A DNA stretch of 27,699 nt, taken from positions 1 through 27,699 of the forward strand of contig DAIQPZ010000018.1 of assembly GCA_036787065.1 (NCBI GenBank). Direction: 5' to 3'. Within the stretch, counting starts at the first letter, position 1, and each line of letters begins with the position of its first letter. Below, one piece after another: positions 7,666 to 15,281 of the stretch. The DNA is from JAJYIW01 sp036787065. Its GTDB lineage: Bacteria; Chloroflexota; Anaerolineae; Anaerolineales; Anaerolineaceae. A model generated the notes under the pieces. It worked only from the letters and a program-made list of their open reading frames with translations, was not told the origin of the DNA and did not search any database. The position numbers and the translations under genes were made by a program.

Positions 7666-8298
7666 TTAGAGAGGAAGCGCTTGTTGGAAAGGCGACAACT
7701 TGAGCTCCTGGCGGATGCGGGTCTCAACATATTTTAAATCTCCCACCTGGCTCATCATGTTGAGCTGATTGGTGTCGATCACCAGGGAGGGGAAATCAGC
7801 ATGGGGTCTGGCGAAGAAATCTTCATAAGCCTGGTGCAGTTGTTCGATATAAGCCCGTTCCATCTTCCGTTCATATGAACGGTCGCGCAGGGCAATGCGT
7901 TGCATCAGAACTTCAGAATCGGCCCGCAGGTATACCACCAGGTCAGGCGTGGGTATTTTTTCAGCCAGGGCCTCGTGCACGCGGTGATACGTGGTCAGCT
8001 CATCCCCTTGCAAATTAATTTGGGCGAAGATAGAGTCTTTATCAAAGGTATAATCGGAAAGCAGGAATCGTCCCGCCGAAAGCACAGGGGGAATAGCCTG
8101 GCGCTGTTGGTGGTAACGGCTGAGCAAGAAAAATATTTGTGTCTGGAATGCGTAACGCTGGCGATCACTATAAAAATCGTTCAAAAAAGGATTCTCTTCG
8201 AAGACTTCAAGCAGCAGATCGGCATTGAATAAAGGCTGGAGCAGCCGGGCCAGGGTTGTTTTCCCCACCCCGATCACGCCTTCAATGGCAATATACAT
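7666..8298 (-). CDS. Deoxynucleoside kinase (second paralogue)
   Basis: A 210-residue deoxynucleoside kinase with P-loop GVIGVGKT (7-14), substrate-region motif SDYTFDKD (81-88) in place of the DRSVYED of the paralogue at 5011-5658, and LID motif RIALRDRSYE. The replaced DRS motif suggests a different base preference, as in paired dGK and dAK/dCK enzymes of Bacillus and Lactobacillus. CAGGAG 8 nt before the ATG at 8298 supports the start. It is divergent from ssb, with a 115-bp shared upstream region, and lies upstream of the nucleotidyltransferase in the same orientation. Its product would feed dNTP pools. Whether the two kinases form a heterodimer cannot be told from the sequence. Confidence 0.9.
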   Translation of the reverse strand: MYIAIEGVIGVGKTTLARLLQPLFNADLLLEVFEENPFLNDFYSDRQRYAFQTQIFFLLSRYHQQRQAIPPVLSAGRFLLSDYTFDKDSIFAQINLQGDELTTYHRVHEALAEKIPTPDLVVYLRADSEVLMQRIALRDRSYERKMERAYIEQLHQAYEDFFARPHADFPSLVIDTNQLNMMSQVGDLKYVETRIRQELKLSPFQQALPL

Positions 8299-8342
8299 CG
8301 GATGACTCCTGATTCGTTGAAGTTTTCATACCCATCTTTTAC

Positions 8343-8370
8343 TTGACAGGGATAAACTCTGATCTAAACT
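8343..8370 (+). promoter_or_regulatory. Candidate sigma70-type promoter of ssb
   Basis: A perfect -35 TTGACA (8343-8348) is followed after 16 bp by TAAACT (8365-8370), a 4/6 match to TATAAT. An alternative -10, TATACC at 8374-8379, is too far away. The region is shared with the divergent kinase gene. Confidence 0.55.
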
Positions 8371-8413
8371 AAATATACCACAATTAGAAGACCTGCTCAT
8401 CAGGAGGAAAATT

Positions 8414-8791
8414 ATGCCTTCACTTAATCGGGTTCAATTGATCGGGCATTTAGGAAAAGATCCGGAAACTCGCTTTACGCCCACAGGCAAGAAATTATGC
8501 GCTTATTCTCTGGCCGTTGATCACCGCTGGAAAAATGCCAGTGGCGAAGCCAAAACCACGACGGAATGGTTTAACATTGAAGCCTGGGGGAGGGTTGGAG
8601 AAATTAGCCAGCAGTACCTGCACAAGGGCCAGTTGGTTTATTTGGAAGGACGTTTGAAAACCGACCGTTACGAGCACGAGGGAGAAACGCGTTACTTTAC
8701 CAAGGTGATCGTTACAGGCATGCAAATGCTCGAACGGCGGACTGGAGAAGAAGAACCCGTCGTTCCTGAAGATGAAGAGCTGGTTGAATAA
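8414..8791 (+). CDS. ssb: Single-stranded DNA-binding protein
   Basis: It binds single-stranded DNA during replication, repair and recombination. The 125-residue protein has a single N-terminal OB fold with the typical SSB start (LNRVQLIGHLGKDPE) and the segments WFNIEAWGRVGEISQQYLHKGQLVYLEGRL. The linker is nearly absent. The protein ends in an acidic stretch, EEEPVVPEDEELVE, without the terminal D-D-I-P-F tip through which most bacterial SSBs recruit partners. AGGAGG 7 nt upstream of the ATG gives a strong ribosome site. It ends 6 bp from the convergent pepF stop. The missing tip suggests either a lineage variant or an accessory SSB, with another copy elsewhere. Confidence 0.95.
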   Translation: MPSLNRVQLIGHLGKDPETRFTPTGKKLCAYSLAVDHRWKNASGEAKTTTEWFNIEAWGRVGEISQQYLHKGQLVYLEGRLKTDRYEHEGETRYFTKVIVTGMQMLERRTGEEEPVVPEDEELVE

Positions 8792-8797
8792 CCGCTT

Positions 8798-10591
8798 CTA
8801 CTTGGCCTGGTCGAGAGGCAGTCCTTCGAGTTTTTCCACCAGGCCGCGGATCACATCAAAGCCGCCTTGCCAGAAGCTCGCCTGGCGGATGTCGATACCA
8901 GCCTGGGCCAACAGTTCGACCGGAGCCATGGAACCGCCGGCAGCCAGGATACTCAGATAGCGAGGTTTGAAGGTCTCGCCCTCTGCGATATACTGCTGGT
9001 AAAGGGATAAAACCAGAAGCTGCCCAAAAGCATAAGCATAGACATAAAATGGGGTGCTGAAAATATGAGGAATGGAGACCCATTCCCAGCGGAATTCGTC
9101 GCCGATCTCAACGGCATCGCCAAATTGGGCCGCCAGGTTTTCCTGGTAGGCCTGGGCTAACTCATCGATCGATGCACCGTCATGGATCATCTGGTGGGCT
9201 CTACGTTCGAATAGGGCAAAGAAGGCCTGGCGGATAATGGTAGCATAAGCATCATCTACCTGGTGGAATAGCAGATCACGCCGCACCTGGTCGTCACTTT
9301 CGTGGGCCAGGAGGTGGTCAATCAGCATCATTTCCCCAAAGGTGGAGGCCGTCTCGGCCAGCGGTAGGCTGGGGTGCAGGGTCAGCAGGCTGTGATGAGC
9401 GGCCAGTTGGGAATGGATGGCGTGTCCCAGTTCGTGTGCCATGGTAGCGACGTCATCCGGGCGTCCCTGGTAATTGAGCAGCACCCATGGAGTCAGATCG
9501 GGCAAGGCCGTCCAGCAGAAAGCGCCGCCGCGTTTGCCTTTACGCACTTCACTGTCCACGTGACCGTCGGCAAGCACCTGCCGGGCCAGGGCGGCCAGGG
9601 TCGGGTCAAAGCGGTTAAATGCCTCCATTACCCGCTCGACCGCCTGGTTGAAGGTGTATTGTTTTTCGGATTTTCCAAGGGGTGCGTAAATATCATACCG
9701 GCGCAGGCGCGGCACTCCCAGCAAGCGCGCTTTGAGCCGGAAGAAGCGCTGGAATAACGGTGCGTTCTGCTGGCAGACATCCAGCAGGATGTCGATCACT
9801 TCGCCGGGGATATCATTGGATAGGTTGCGCGGCATCATGGCATGGTCAAATTTGCGCAGGTCGATGTTTTCATTGTGCCAATCTCTGACCAGAAACTGGT
9901 AGATCTGACCCAGGATGGGGGCCTCGTGCTCGTAGACCCGGTACAGTTCTCGGTAGGCTCTGCTGCGCAAGTCAGGATCGTGGTGGCGGACATACACCAT
10001 TAACTCACCACGCGTCAGCTCCTGCATGTGCCCATCGATCTCAAGTTTGAAGGTATAACGGTTGGTGATAGATTGGTATAGCGTATCCAGCGCCCTCGAA
10101 CCGGTTAAATCTTTGATATTGATGATTTTCTCTTCGGATTCATTAAGGGTGTATTTTTTGAAATTTCGGGTCTGTTCCAACCAGTAACGCACATCACCCG
10201 AACCAGCCATTAAGCGGCTGGCCTGGGTTTCATCCACAGATTTCCACCACAGGCTAAAAAACAGGGTGCGGTTGGTCATGCTGGCGATGGTTTGATCGAC
10301 GCGCGCCATCAGGGTCTGCGCGGACTGATTCTGGGTGTCTTCGCTGAACCACAAACCCGCGTAAGCATTCAAACGATAAGCGATGCGGTAAATCGCTTCG
10401 ATTTGCTGGAGGGCCTGATTGAATTCGGCCGGGGACAAGCTATCCGACAGGCGCACGCGATAGGCCTCAAACGCGTAGATTTTTGTTTCCAGGTCTTTGA
10501 AGGCGCTTTCTATTTCCGGGCCATCCGGAAATAGAAAAAGGTCTGCCAGGCTCCAATGGGAGAGGTCAAAAGAGGTAGGGTGGTCGGTCAT
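8798..10591 (-). CDS. pepF: M3 family oligoendopeptidase F
   Basis: A cytoplasmic zinc metallopeptidase that cleaves short peptides. With the ATG at 10591 (AGGAGG 5 nt upstream) the protein has 597 residues, the usual size. The zinc motif HELGH is at residues 386-390 within MAHELGHAIHSQLA; the third ligand is expected in the ETASTFGEMMLIDHLL segment about 28 residues later. The C-terminal PYVYAYAFGQLL-like stretch is also typical of PepF. A longer in-frame start at 10639 overlaps the methyltransferase and is rejected. The gene follows the methyltransferase by 13 bp on the same strand, with its ribosome site in the gap, so the two are probably cotranscribed. Confidence 0.95.
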   Translation of the reverse strand: MTDHPTSFDLSHWSLADLFLFPDGPEIESAFKDLETKIYAFEAYRVRLSDSLSPAEFNQALQQIEAIYRIAYRLNAYAGLWFSEDTQNQSAQTLMARVDQTIASMTNRTLFFSLWWKSVDETQASRLMAGSGDVRYWLEQTRNFKKYTLNESEEKIINIKDLTGSRALDTLYQSITNRYTFKLEIDGHMQELTRGELMVYVRHHDPDLRSRAYRELYRVYEHEAPILGQIYQFLVRDWHNENIDLRKFDHAMMPRNLSNDIPGEVIDILLDVCQQNAPLFQRFFRLKARLLGVPRLRRYDIYAPLGKSEKQYTFNQAVERVMEAFNRFDPTLAALARQVLADGHVDSEVRKGKRGGAFCWTALPDLTPWVLLNYQGRPDDVATMAHELGHAIHSQLAAHHSLLTLHPSLPLAETASTFGEMMLIDHLLAHESDDQVRRDLLFHQVDDAYATIIRQAFFALFERRAHQMIHDGASIDELAQAYQENLAAQFGDAVEIGDEFRWEWVSIPHIFSTPFYVYAYAFGQLLVLSLYQQYIAEGETFKPRYLSILAAGGSMAPVELLAQAGIDIRQASFWQGGFDVIRGLVEKLEGLPLDQAK

Positions 10592-10604
10592 TAATCCTCC
10601 TGGG

Positions 10605-11687
10605 TCATTTCGCTTCGCGCAACTGCTTGCGTAAGGCATCGATCACGATGCGCTGTCCGGTGGATTCATCCTGATAATACCAGGCTTCCCAACCATTGCA
10701 GGGCGCCTGGCGGATCTGGTGTGCAATCTGGTGAATGGATCCGCGCTGCCCGCCATATTCCAGGGCGCCATCGGCCAGGATGCGCGCCGTAACTTCGCCA
10801 GTGGAACCAAAGTAAAGAGTTTGTCCAGCAATGAGCAGGCCGTTTTCTAACAGGGACCCGAAGGGAATGCGCTCAAAGCGACGCGGATCGGACGCAGCAT
10901 ACAAGGGCGGATCGAATTCTACCTGCATGATACCGCTGACTCGTTCCTGGGCAAGGGTCACGTAGAATGAATTACGTTCGATCCCCACAAAATGACGGTG
11001 CAGGCGGCGCGCCATGGCTCCAGTGGTGCCGGTGCCAAAAAATGGATCGAGTACCACATCCCCTGGATTGGTGCAGGCAGTGATGACGCGGTAAAGAAGC
11101 GCCTCGGGCTTTTGGGTCGGGTGAGCTTTTTCCCCATTTACGCGCAAGCGTTCTTTACCGGTGCAAATCGGGATGACCCAATCGCTGCGCATTTGCAGCT
11201 CATCATTTAAAGATTTCATGCTGTGATGGTGAAAGGTATATTTTGCGCCGCGCTCTTTTTGCACCCAGATCAGTGTTTCGTGCGAATTAGTGAAACGCAC
11301 CCCGCGGAAATTGGGCATGGGGTTCGATTTTACCCACACCACGTCATTCAAGATCCAGTAATTCAGGTTCTGTAAAATCGTTCCCACCCGGTAGATATTA
11401 TGATAGGAGCCGATCACCCATAAGGTGCCGGTCTTTTTTAATACCCGCCGGCAAGCATCCAGCCAACGCGTTGTAAAGTCATCATAAGCGCTAAAACTAT
11501 CGAAATGATCCCAATCGTCGTCGACGGCGTCCACCCGGGTCATATTCGGGCGCCACAGTTCTTGTTGTAATTGAAGATTGTACGGGGGATCGGCAAAGAC
11601 CATGTCGACCGATTCGGCCGGCAGGTCTGTCAACACATCCAGGCAGTCTCCCTGGATGACCTGGTCTAGGGGCAATGTGGGCTGCAT
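10605..11687 (-). CDS. CcrM/HinfI-like beta-class DNA adenine methyltransferase
   Basis: It transfers a methyl group from SAM to adenine N6 in DNA. The beta-class order is visible: DPPYNL catalytic motif early (D33-P-P-Y36), then the target-recognition region, then the SAM motif LDPFFGTGTTG. After the catalytic domain comes an additional ~85-residue C-terminal domain with GGQRGSIHQIA and PCNGWEAWYY. This matches the extra DNA-binding domain of CcrM and HinfI methyltransferases, which act on GANTC. No restriction endonuclease gene lies beside it; the neighbours are pepF (13 bp downstream) and the inositol-phosphatase-like gene upstream. It is therefore probably an orphan, regulatory-type methylase. 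GANTC specificity is inferred from the domain architecture, not shown. Confidence 0.85.
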   Translation of the reverse strand: MQPTLPLDQVIQGDCLDVLTDLPAESVDMVFADPPYNLQLQQELWRPNMTRVDAVDDDWDHFDSFSAYDDFTTRWLDACRRVLKKTGTLWVIGSYHNIYRVGTILQNLNYWILNDVVWVKSNPMPNFRGVRFTNSHETLIWVQKERGAKYTFHHHSMKSLNDELQMRSDWVIPICTGKERLRVNGEKAHPTQKPEALLYRVITACTNPGDVVLDPFFGTGTTGAMARRLHRHFVGIERNSFYVTLAQERVSGIMQVEFDPPLYAASDPRRFERIPFGSLLENGLLIAGQTLYFGSTGEVTARILADGALEYGGQRGSIHQIAHQIRQAPCNGWEAWYYQDESTGQRIVIDALRKQLREAK

Positions 11688-11729
11688 GCTATCTATTTTA
11701 CATCATTAAGAATCGCGGTGGAATCCCCT

Positions 11730-12506
11730 CTAAGGGATCCTGATCACGTCCTGCATCAAGGGATAGATGACCGGGTTGGCTGCCAGGATGCTGATAGGCG
11801 GCGCCAGGCTGTGCGGCGTGCCGAATAGCTGCGAGACGACCCCGCCGGCTTCCTGAACGATCAGACTACCCGCGGCGATATCCCACACCTTGAGACTGAT
11901 CTCCCAAAACCCATCTACGCGACCGGATGCCACGTAACACAGGTCCAGGGCGGCCGATCCCAGGCGGCGCACACCTTGAGTGCGCCGGGAAAAACGGTTG
12001 AAAAATTCCAGATTGTTTAAGGGGCTGTCCCATTGATCGTAGGGGAATCCGGTTGCCAGCAGGCTGTGTATGAGATCGGGCGTTGTGGAGACGTGGATAG
12101 GCCTGCCATTCAACCAGGCGCCTCTGCCGCGCTCGGCGCTGAAACACTCATCCTGCATGGGATCGTACACCACGCCCAGAACCACTTCTTGCTGTTCGGC
12201 GTAAGCCATCGATACACAAAAGAGTTGCAAACCGTGCGCGTAATTGAGTGTGCCATCTAAGGGGTCGATATACCAACAGTGATCCGTGTCTCCTTGCAGA
12301 TTGCCGCTTTCTTCGGTGACGATGCGATGGCTGGGGTAGCTCTGGCGGATGGTGTGGATAATCAGGTCTTCGGAGAGGTGATCGATCTCTGTCACCAGGT
12401 CGGTGATACCTTTATGCTGGATGGTATGCTCCAGACCGTATCCCCCGCGCAATATTTCCCCAGCCTGGCGCGCCAGGGTTTGAAGTTCATCCAATGAAGG
12501 CGGCAT
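11730..12506 (-). CDS. Inositol monophosphatase family protein
   Basis: A Mg2+-dependent phosphatase of 258 residues. The family motifs are all present: TEES (E65-E66), WYIDPLDGTLNYAHG (D81, D84, G85, T86) and VWDIAAG (W208-D209). Family members hydrolyse inositol-1-phosphate, fructose-1,6-bisphosphate, nucleotidyl 3'-phosphates or related compounds; the sequence does not decide between them. It sits in a minus-strand run. Its ATG at 12506 lies three bases after the stop of a small upstream ORF, with no clear ribosome site, which suggests translational coupling. The methyltransferase starts 42 bp downstream. Confidence 0.92.
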   Translation of the reverse strand: MPPSLDELQTLARQAGEILRGGYGLEHTIQHKGITDLVTEIDHLSEDLIIHTIRQSYPSHRIVTEESGNLQGDTDHCWYIDPLDGTLNYAHGLQLFCVSMAYAEQQEVVLGVVYDPMQDECFSAERGRGAWLNGRPIHVSTTPDLIHSLLATGFPYDQWDSPLNNLEFFNRFSRRTQGVRRLGSAALDLCYVASGRVDGFWEISLKVWDIAAGSLIVQEAGGVVSQLFGTPHSLAPPISILAANPVIYPLMQDVIRIP

Positions 12507-12509
12507 AGT

Positions 12510-12803
12510 TTATGAGTCCGTTTGTTCAGAAAGGATTTGATGGAGTGGGTCGAGCTCTTTCTTTATTTCATTCCGATCGCTCATCGATTGTGCCAGCATG
12601 GCCTCAAAGGACGGTTTTTGGTCAGGTGAAAGGGTTTGCAATAATCGTTTGGTGCGTGCAATCTGCGTTTTTTTGTTTATTTTAGCGTAACTGTTCAGGC
12701 GTGAGAAGAGAGTCCCCGAATTTGAGGTGTAGGATCTTACTCGTGTAAGCGCAAAACACATCAAATTTGGACCTTTCCACCAGGTTGAGTCGGTAGGTAG
12801 CAT
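12510..12803 (-). CDS. Small ORF of unknown function, 5' part made of palindrome sequence
   Basis: The frame ends with a plausible soluble helical protein segment (NKKTQIARTKRLLQTLSPDQ ... EIKKELDPLHQILSEQ), rich in Lys, Glu and Gln. Its upstream part translates a decayed palindromic element (copy C). The start is uncertain: an in-frame ATG at 12803 or a codon nearer 12700 could be used, and the frame also opens inside the HD gene. The stop lies three bases before the ATG of the inositol-phosphatase gene, hinting at real coupling. I recognise no family. It may be the C-terminal remnant of a gene interrupted by the repeat. Confidence 0.35.
   Translation of the reverse strand: MLPTDSTWWKGPNLMCFALTRVRSYTSNSGTLFSRLNSYAKINKKTQIARTKRLLQTLSPDQKPSFEAMLAQSMSDRNEIKKELDPLHQILSEQTDS
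12687..12799. repeat. Palindromic intergenic element, copy C (decayed)
   Basis: The outer stem halves survive: CCGAATTTGAGGTGT (12716-12730) against ACACATCAAATTTGG (12757-12771), with one mismatch and one G-T pair. The upper stem has diverged into another hairpin (CTTAC-TCGT-GTAAG). The left outer arm keeps GTAAC (12687-12691) and the AGAGAGTCC motif also seen in copy E. The right boundary is approximate. Confidence 0.75.
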
Positions 12804-12807
12804 AAGG

Positions 12808-13449
12808 TTATGCGTCACCGCGCTGTTCAGCCTGCAAGCGATCGTAAAAATCGACCAGAAATTGGTGCCGGCCCGCGGCAATGTTGCGGGCCGTGGGGGT
12901 GAAGAGGCGATCCTTCACTTTTTTGAGTTTGAAAATATATTCATGGTATGAGCTGTGCGGTTCGCCAGGTTCCCTTTGACCGGTCTGGCGAAAAAGCTCA
13001 GAGGGTTCGGCATAGACCGGCTGCCCATCCAGGACGGCGTAGGCGATGGTACGCGCCACCCCGATCGCTCCCAGCACATCGAGTTTATCTGCATCAAACA
13101 GAATGCGTGCTTCCAGAGTCTGCGGAGGTTCGGATTGATCGCGAAAGCGGTGCGCGCGAATGGCGTGCTGTACAGCGGTAATCCGCTCAACCGGCCAGCC
13201 CTCTGATCGCAGCACCTGAGCGGCAAATTCAGCGGAGGTATGGTGATGGCTGGCGCGTTCCTCGCCAGCGCCACCCGGGGCGCTGCCCTGGGCGTCGTGT
13301 AGCAGGGCGGCCGCCCGGACGATCTCCAGGTCGGCGCCTTCCGCCTGGGCCAGGCGTTCTGCCATGGTGTAAACACGCAGGACGTGATCGAAATCGTGGA
13401 CGGGGTCAGCCTGGTTATACCAGGAACGGGCTTCTTCTATCGTGGGCAT
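12808..13449 (-). CDS. HD-domain phosphohydrolase
   Basis: A metal-dependent phosphohydrolase of the HD superfamily, 213 residues from the ATG at 13449. Key residues in order are H22 (in HDFDHVLRVY), H51-D52 (LLHDAQ), a histidine-rich HHH stretch at 68-70, H95 and H100, and D121 in DADKLDVLGAIG. The DADKLD segment and length resemble the YedJ-type HD hydrolases, which act on nucleotides or other phosphate esters, but the substrate is unknown. An in-frame ATG at 13509 would overlap the upstream small membrane protein gene and adds a Cys-rich, unfamiliar N-terminus, so it is rejected. It lies 22 bp after that gene in the hutI-led run. Confidence 0.85.
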   Translation of the reverse strand: MPTIEEARSWYNQADPVHDFDHVLRVYTMAERLAQAEGADLEIVRAAALLHDAQGSAPGGAGEERASHHHTSAEFAAQVLRSEGWPVERITAVQHAIRAHRFRDQSEPPQTLEARILFDADKLDVLGAIGVARTIAYAVLDGQPVYAEPSELFRQTGQREPGEPHSSYHEYIFKLKKVKDRLFTPTARNIAAGRHQFLVDFYDRLQAEQRGDA

Positions 13450-13471
13450 CGTTTTGTTGGGTCCCTGTGTC

Positions 13472-13660
13472 TTATTGATGCAGGAATTGTAACACAAGCA
13501 GGACTCCACCCACGATGATGAGCAGTGTAAATACCAGGCCGATGATGCGCCATGCCAGCCGTACCAGGAAGCGCAGCGCGCTGCCGACCAGGATGACCCC
13601 CACCACCAAAATAAGCAGTTGAATAACGAACGGGATGTGGGCCGAATTAATCGTAATCAT
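13472..13660 (-). CDS. Small two-helix membrane protein
   Basis: A 62-residue, very hydrophobic protein with two predicted membrane segments (about residues 11-29, IQLLILVVGVILVGSALRF, and 37-58, RIIGLVFTLLIIVGGVLLV). A short basic loop (RLAWR) lies between them. Its ATG at 13660 overlaps the last 14 bases of hutI in another frame, which argues for translational coupling. No family is recognised. Comparable small hydrophobic proteins often sit in operons without known function. Confidence 0.6.
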   Translation of the reverse strand: MITINSAHIPFVIQLLILVVGVILVGSALRFLVRLAWRIIGLVFTLLIIVGGVLLVLQFLHQ

Positions 13661-14900
13661 AGACTCTACCCTTCTTGATCACCTGAGTTACAAGATTGGT
13701 GCCGAAGCGGTAGCCGAGATGGCGGTAATCGGGAACACCGAGCAGGATCAGGTCAGCCTGTTTGCCGGGTTCGACCGAGCCAATTTGTCCGGCGCGTTGG
13801 ATCGCGGCGGCCGCATTGATCGTGGCCGCGGCGATGGCCTGGGCTGGAGTCAGGCGCAAGGCGCGGCAGGCCAGGGCGATCACAAACGCCATACTTTCAC
13901 ACCAGGCAGTGCCCGGGTTAATATCGGTGGCGATAGCCAACAGGCCGCCGGCTTCAAGGATGGCTTGAGCAGGGGTATAAGCCTTTTCGGCCAGACCAAA
14001 AGGTGTGCAGGGCAAAGCGACCGCTACTGTCTGGCTCGCGGCGAGTGCCTGAATATCGGCGGGAGAAGTTTTAACCAGGTGATCCGCCGATACTGCGCCC
14101 AGGCTGGCGGCCAGGCTGGCGCCGCCCAGGTTGTCGAATTCATCTGCGTGGATTTTTAGGGGAAAACCAGCCGCTTTGGCCGTTTCTAACAGGTATCGCG
14201 ATTGTCCCAGGCTGAAAGCGCCTGTTTCGCAAAAAACGTCTATAAAGGGTAAAGGTTGGCCGGGGGCATGTGCCTGCCACCATTGGGCGAGGGCTGGGAG
14301 CATGGTCCCACCGATCAGGCGGGTATAACCATCCGGGTCATTCTGATATTCTGGTGGAATGGCGTGGGCAGCCAGAAAAGTCGGGGTTATCTCCAGCGGA
14401 CCCAGCTCGTTCAGGCGCATAAGCACCTCGAGTTGGCGCAGCTCGGCTCCCCATTCTAAACCGTAACCCGTTTTGGCCTCGGCCGTGGTGGTCCCGTGGC
14501 GGAAGAGGGTTTGTGCGCGCATGCGGGTCTGGGCCAGCAGGTCATCTATAGAAGCACCGCGAGTGGTCTGAACGGTGGAGAGGATACCTCCCCCAGCGGC
14601 TAAAATTTCGAGATAAGTTTTGCCCTGCAAGCGCAGCTCAAATTCAGCGGCGCGGTCTCCGGCCCACACCAGGTGGGTATGCGGATCGACAAAACCCGGC
14701 ATGACCACTTTGCCACTGGCATCCAGGGTAGGCTCATGCGGGTAATTTTTTTTCAGCGTTTCGGTCGGTCCCACCGCCAGTATGATCCCATCCTGAACCA
14801 GAACGGCGCCATCCGGGATAATGCCTAAACGCCCCAGGTCTTGGCCTCGCTGTGGACCACCTGCCAGGGTTAGAAGTTGAGCGGCTGAGTGGATTAGCAT
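13647..14900 (-). CDS. hutI: Imidazolonepropionase
   Basis: It hydrolyses 4-imidazolone-5-propanoate to N-formimino-L-glutamate, the third step of histidine degradation. From the ATG at 14900 it has 417 residues, normal for HutI. The metal ligands are visible in DPHTHLVWAG (H74, H76), HADEF (H251, with E254) and TDINPG. Substrate-binding segments RLQGKTYLEI and the long GGGI loop are also typical. A longer in-frame start at 14999 is rejected because its 33 extra residues are a translation of a palindromic element. No hutH, hutU or hutG is nearby. The stop overlaps the next small gene by 14 bp. There is no clear ribosome site; a 24-bp hairpin ends 12 nt before the ATG. Confidence 0.95.
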   Translation of the reverse strand: MLIHSAAQLLTLAGGPQRGQDLGRLGIIPDGAVLVQDGIILAVGPTETLKKNYPHEPTLDASGKVVMPGFVDPHTHLVWAGDRAAEFELRLQGKTYLEILAAGGGILSTVQTTRGASIDDLLAQTRMRAQTLFRHGTTTAEAKTGYGLEWGAELRQLEVLMRLNELGPLEITPTFLAAHAIPPEYQNDPDGYTRLIGGTMLPALAQWWQAHAPGQPLPFIDVFCETGAFSLGQSRYLLETAKAAGFPLKIHADEFDNLGGASLAASLGAVSADHLVKTSPADIQALAASQTVAVALPCTPFGLAEKAYTPAQAILEAGGLLAIATDINPGTAWCESMAFVIALACRALRLTPAQAIAAATINAAAAIQRAGQIGSVEPGKQADLILLGVPDYRHLGYRFGTNLVTQVIKKGRVYDYD

Positions 14901-14910
14901 CTTAAAAAAG

Positions 14911-14999
14911 GCCCGAATTTGAGGTATTTGTGGGTGTTTCGCACCTACAAATACCTCAAATTCGGTGACTCTTTTCCCATGGCTGGCCTGGATATGCAA
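14911..14999. repeat. Palindromic intergenic element, copy D
   Basis: The core stem pairs 14913-14936 with 14942-14965 (24 bp, one G-T pair), with a TTTCG loop. On the right is the family flank GACTCTTTTCCCATGGCTG; the left outer arm is not recognisable. On the minus strand the hairpin is followed by GGGCCTTTTTT and then the hutI ATG, so it looks like an intrinsic terminator placed in the hutI leader. Confidence 0.9.
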
Positions 15000-15004
15000 C
15001 CGCT

Positions 15005-15262
15005 CTAATCGAGTGTTCGGGTAGGACGTTCTGGTAAGGGTCTCATATATACCTGGCTGGCGTTATAATCCATCACCAGCCCAACCACTTTTAGTTGATC
15101 CAGTTCGTCATCAGAAATTGAGTGGCTGATGTCCTTCTCTAAGAGATGAAGGAAATCACCACTGGCAATATCCTGATAAAGACCATCTCCCCAATCCACC
15201 AGGGGGGTCCCATCTTTACGAATCACAAGCCATTGGCGGCCAACCGGTGAACCTCCGGTCAT
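15005..15262 (-). CDS. Small hypothetical protein downstream of an Rrf2 regulator
   Basis: An 85-residue soluble protein containing QWLVIRKDGTPLVDWGDGLYQD and an acidic middle (LLEKDISHSISDDELDQLKVVG), ending in a basic, proline-containing tail. I recognise no family. It begins 19 bp after the stop of the Rrf2 gene, with GGGAG and GGAG upstream of its ATG at 15262, and so is very likely cotranscribed and controlled with it. The pattern of a short beta-rich start and YNASQVYMRPL ending does not suggest a membrane or secreted protein. No function is proposed. Confidence 0.75.
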   Translation of the reverse strand: MTGGSPVGRQWLVIRKDGTPLVDWGDGLYQDIASGDFLHLLEKDISHSISDDELDQLKVVGLVMDYNASQVYMRPLPERPTRTLD

Positions 15263-15281
15263 GCTCCATCTCCCGCGCCGA

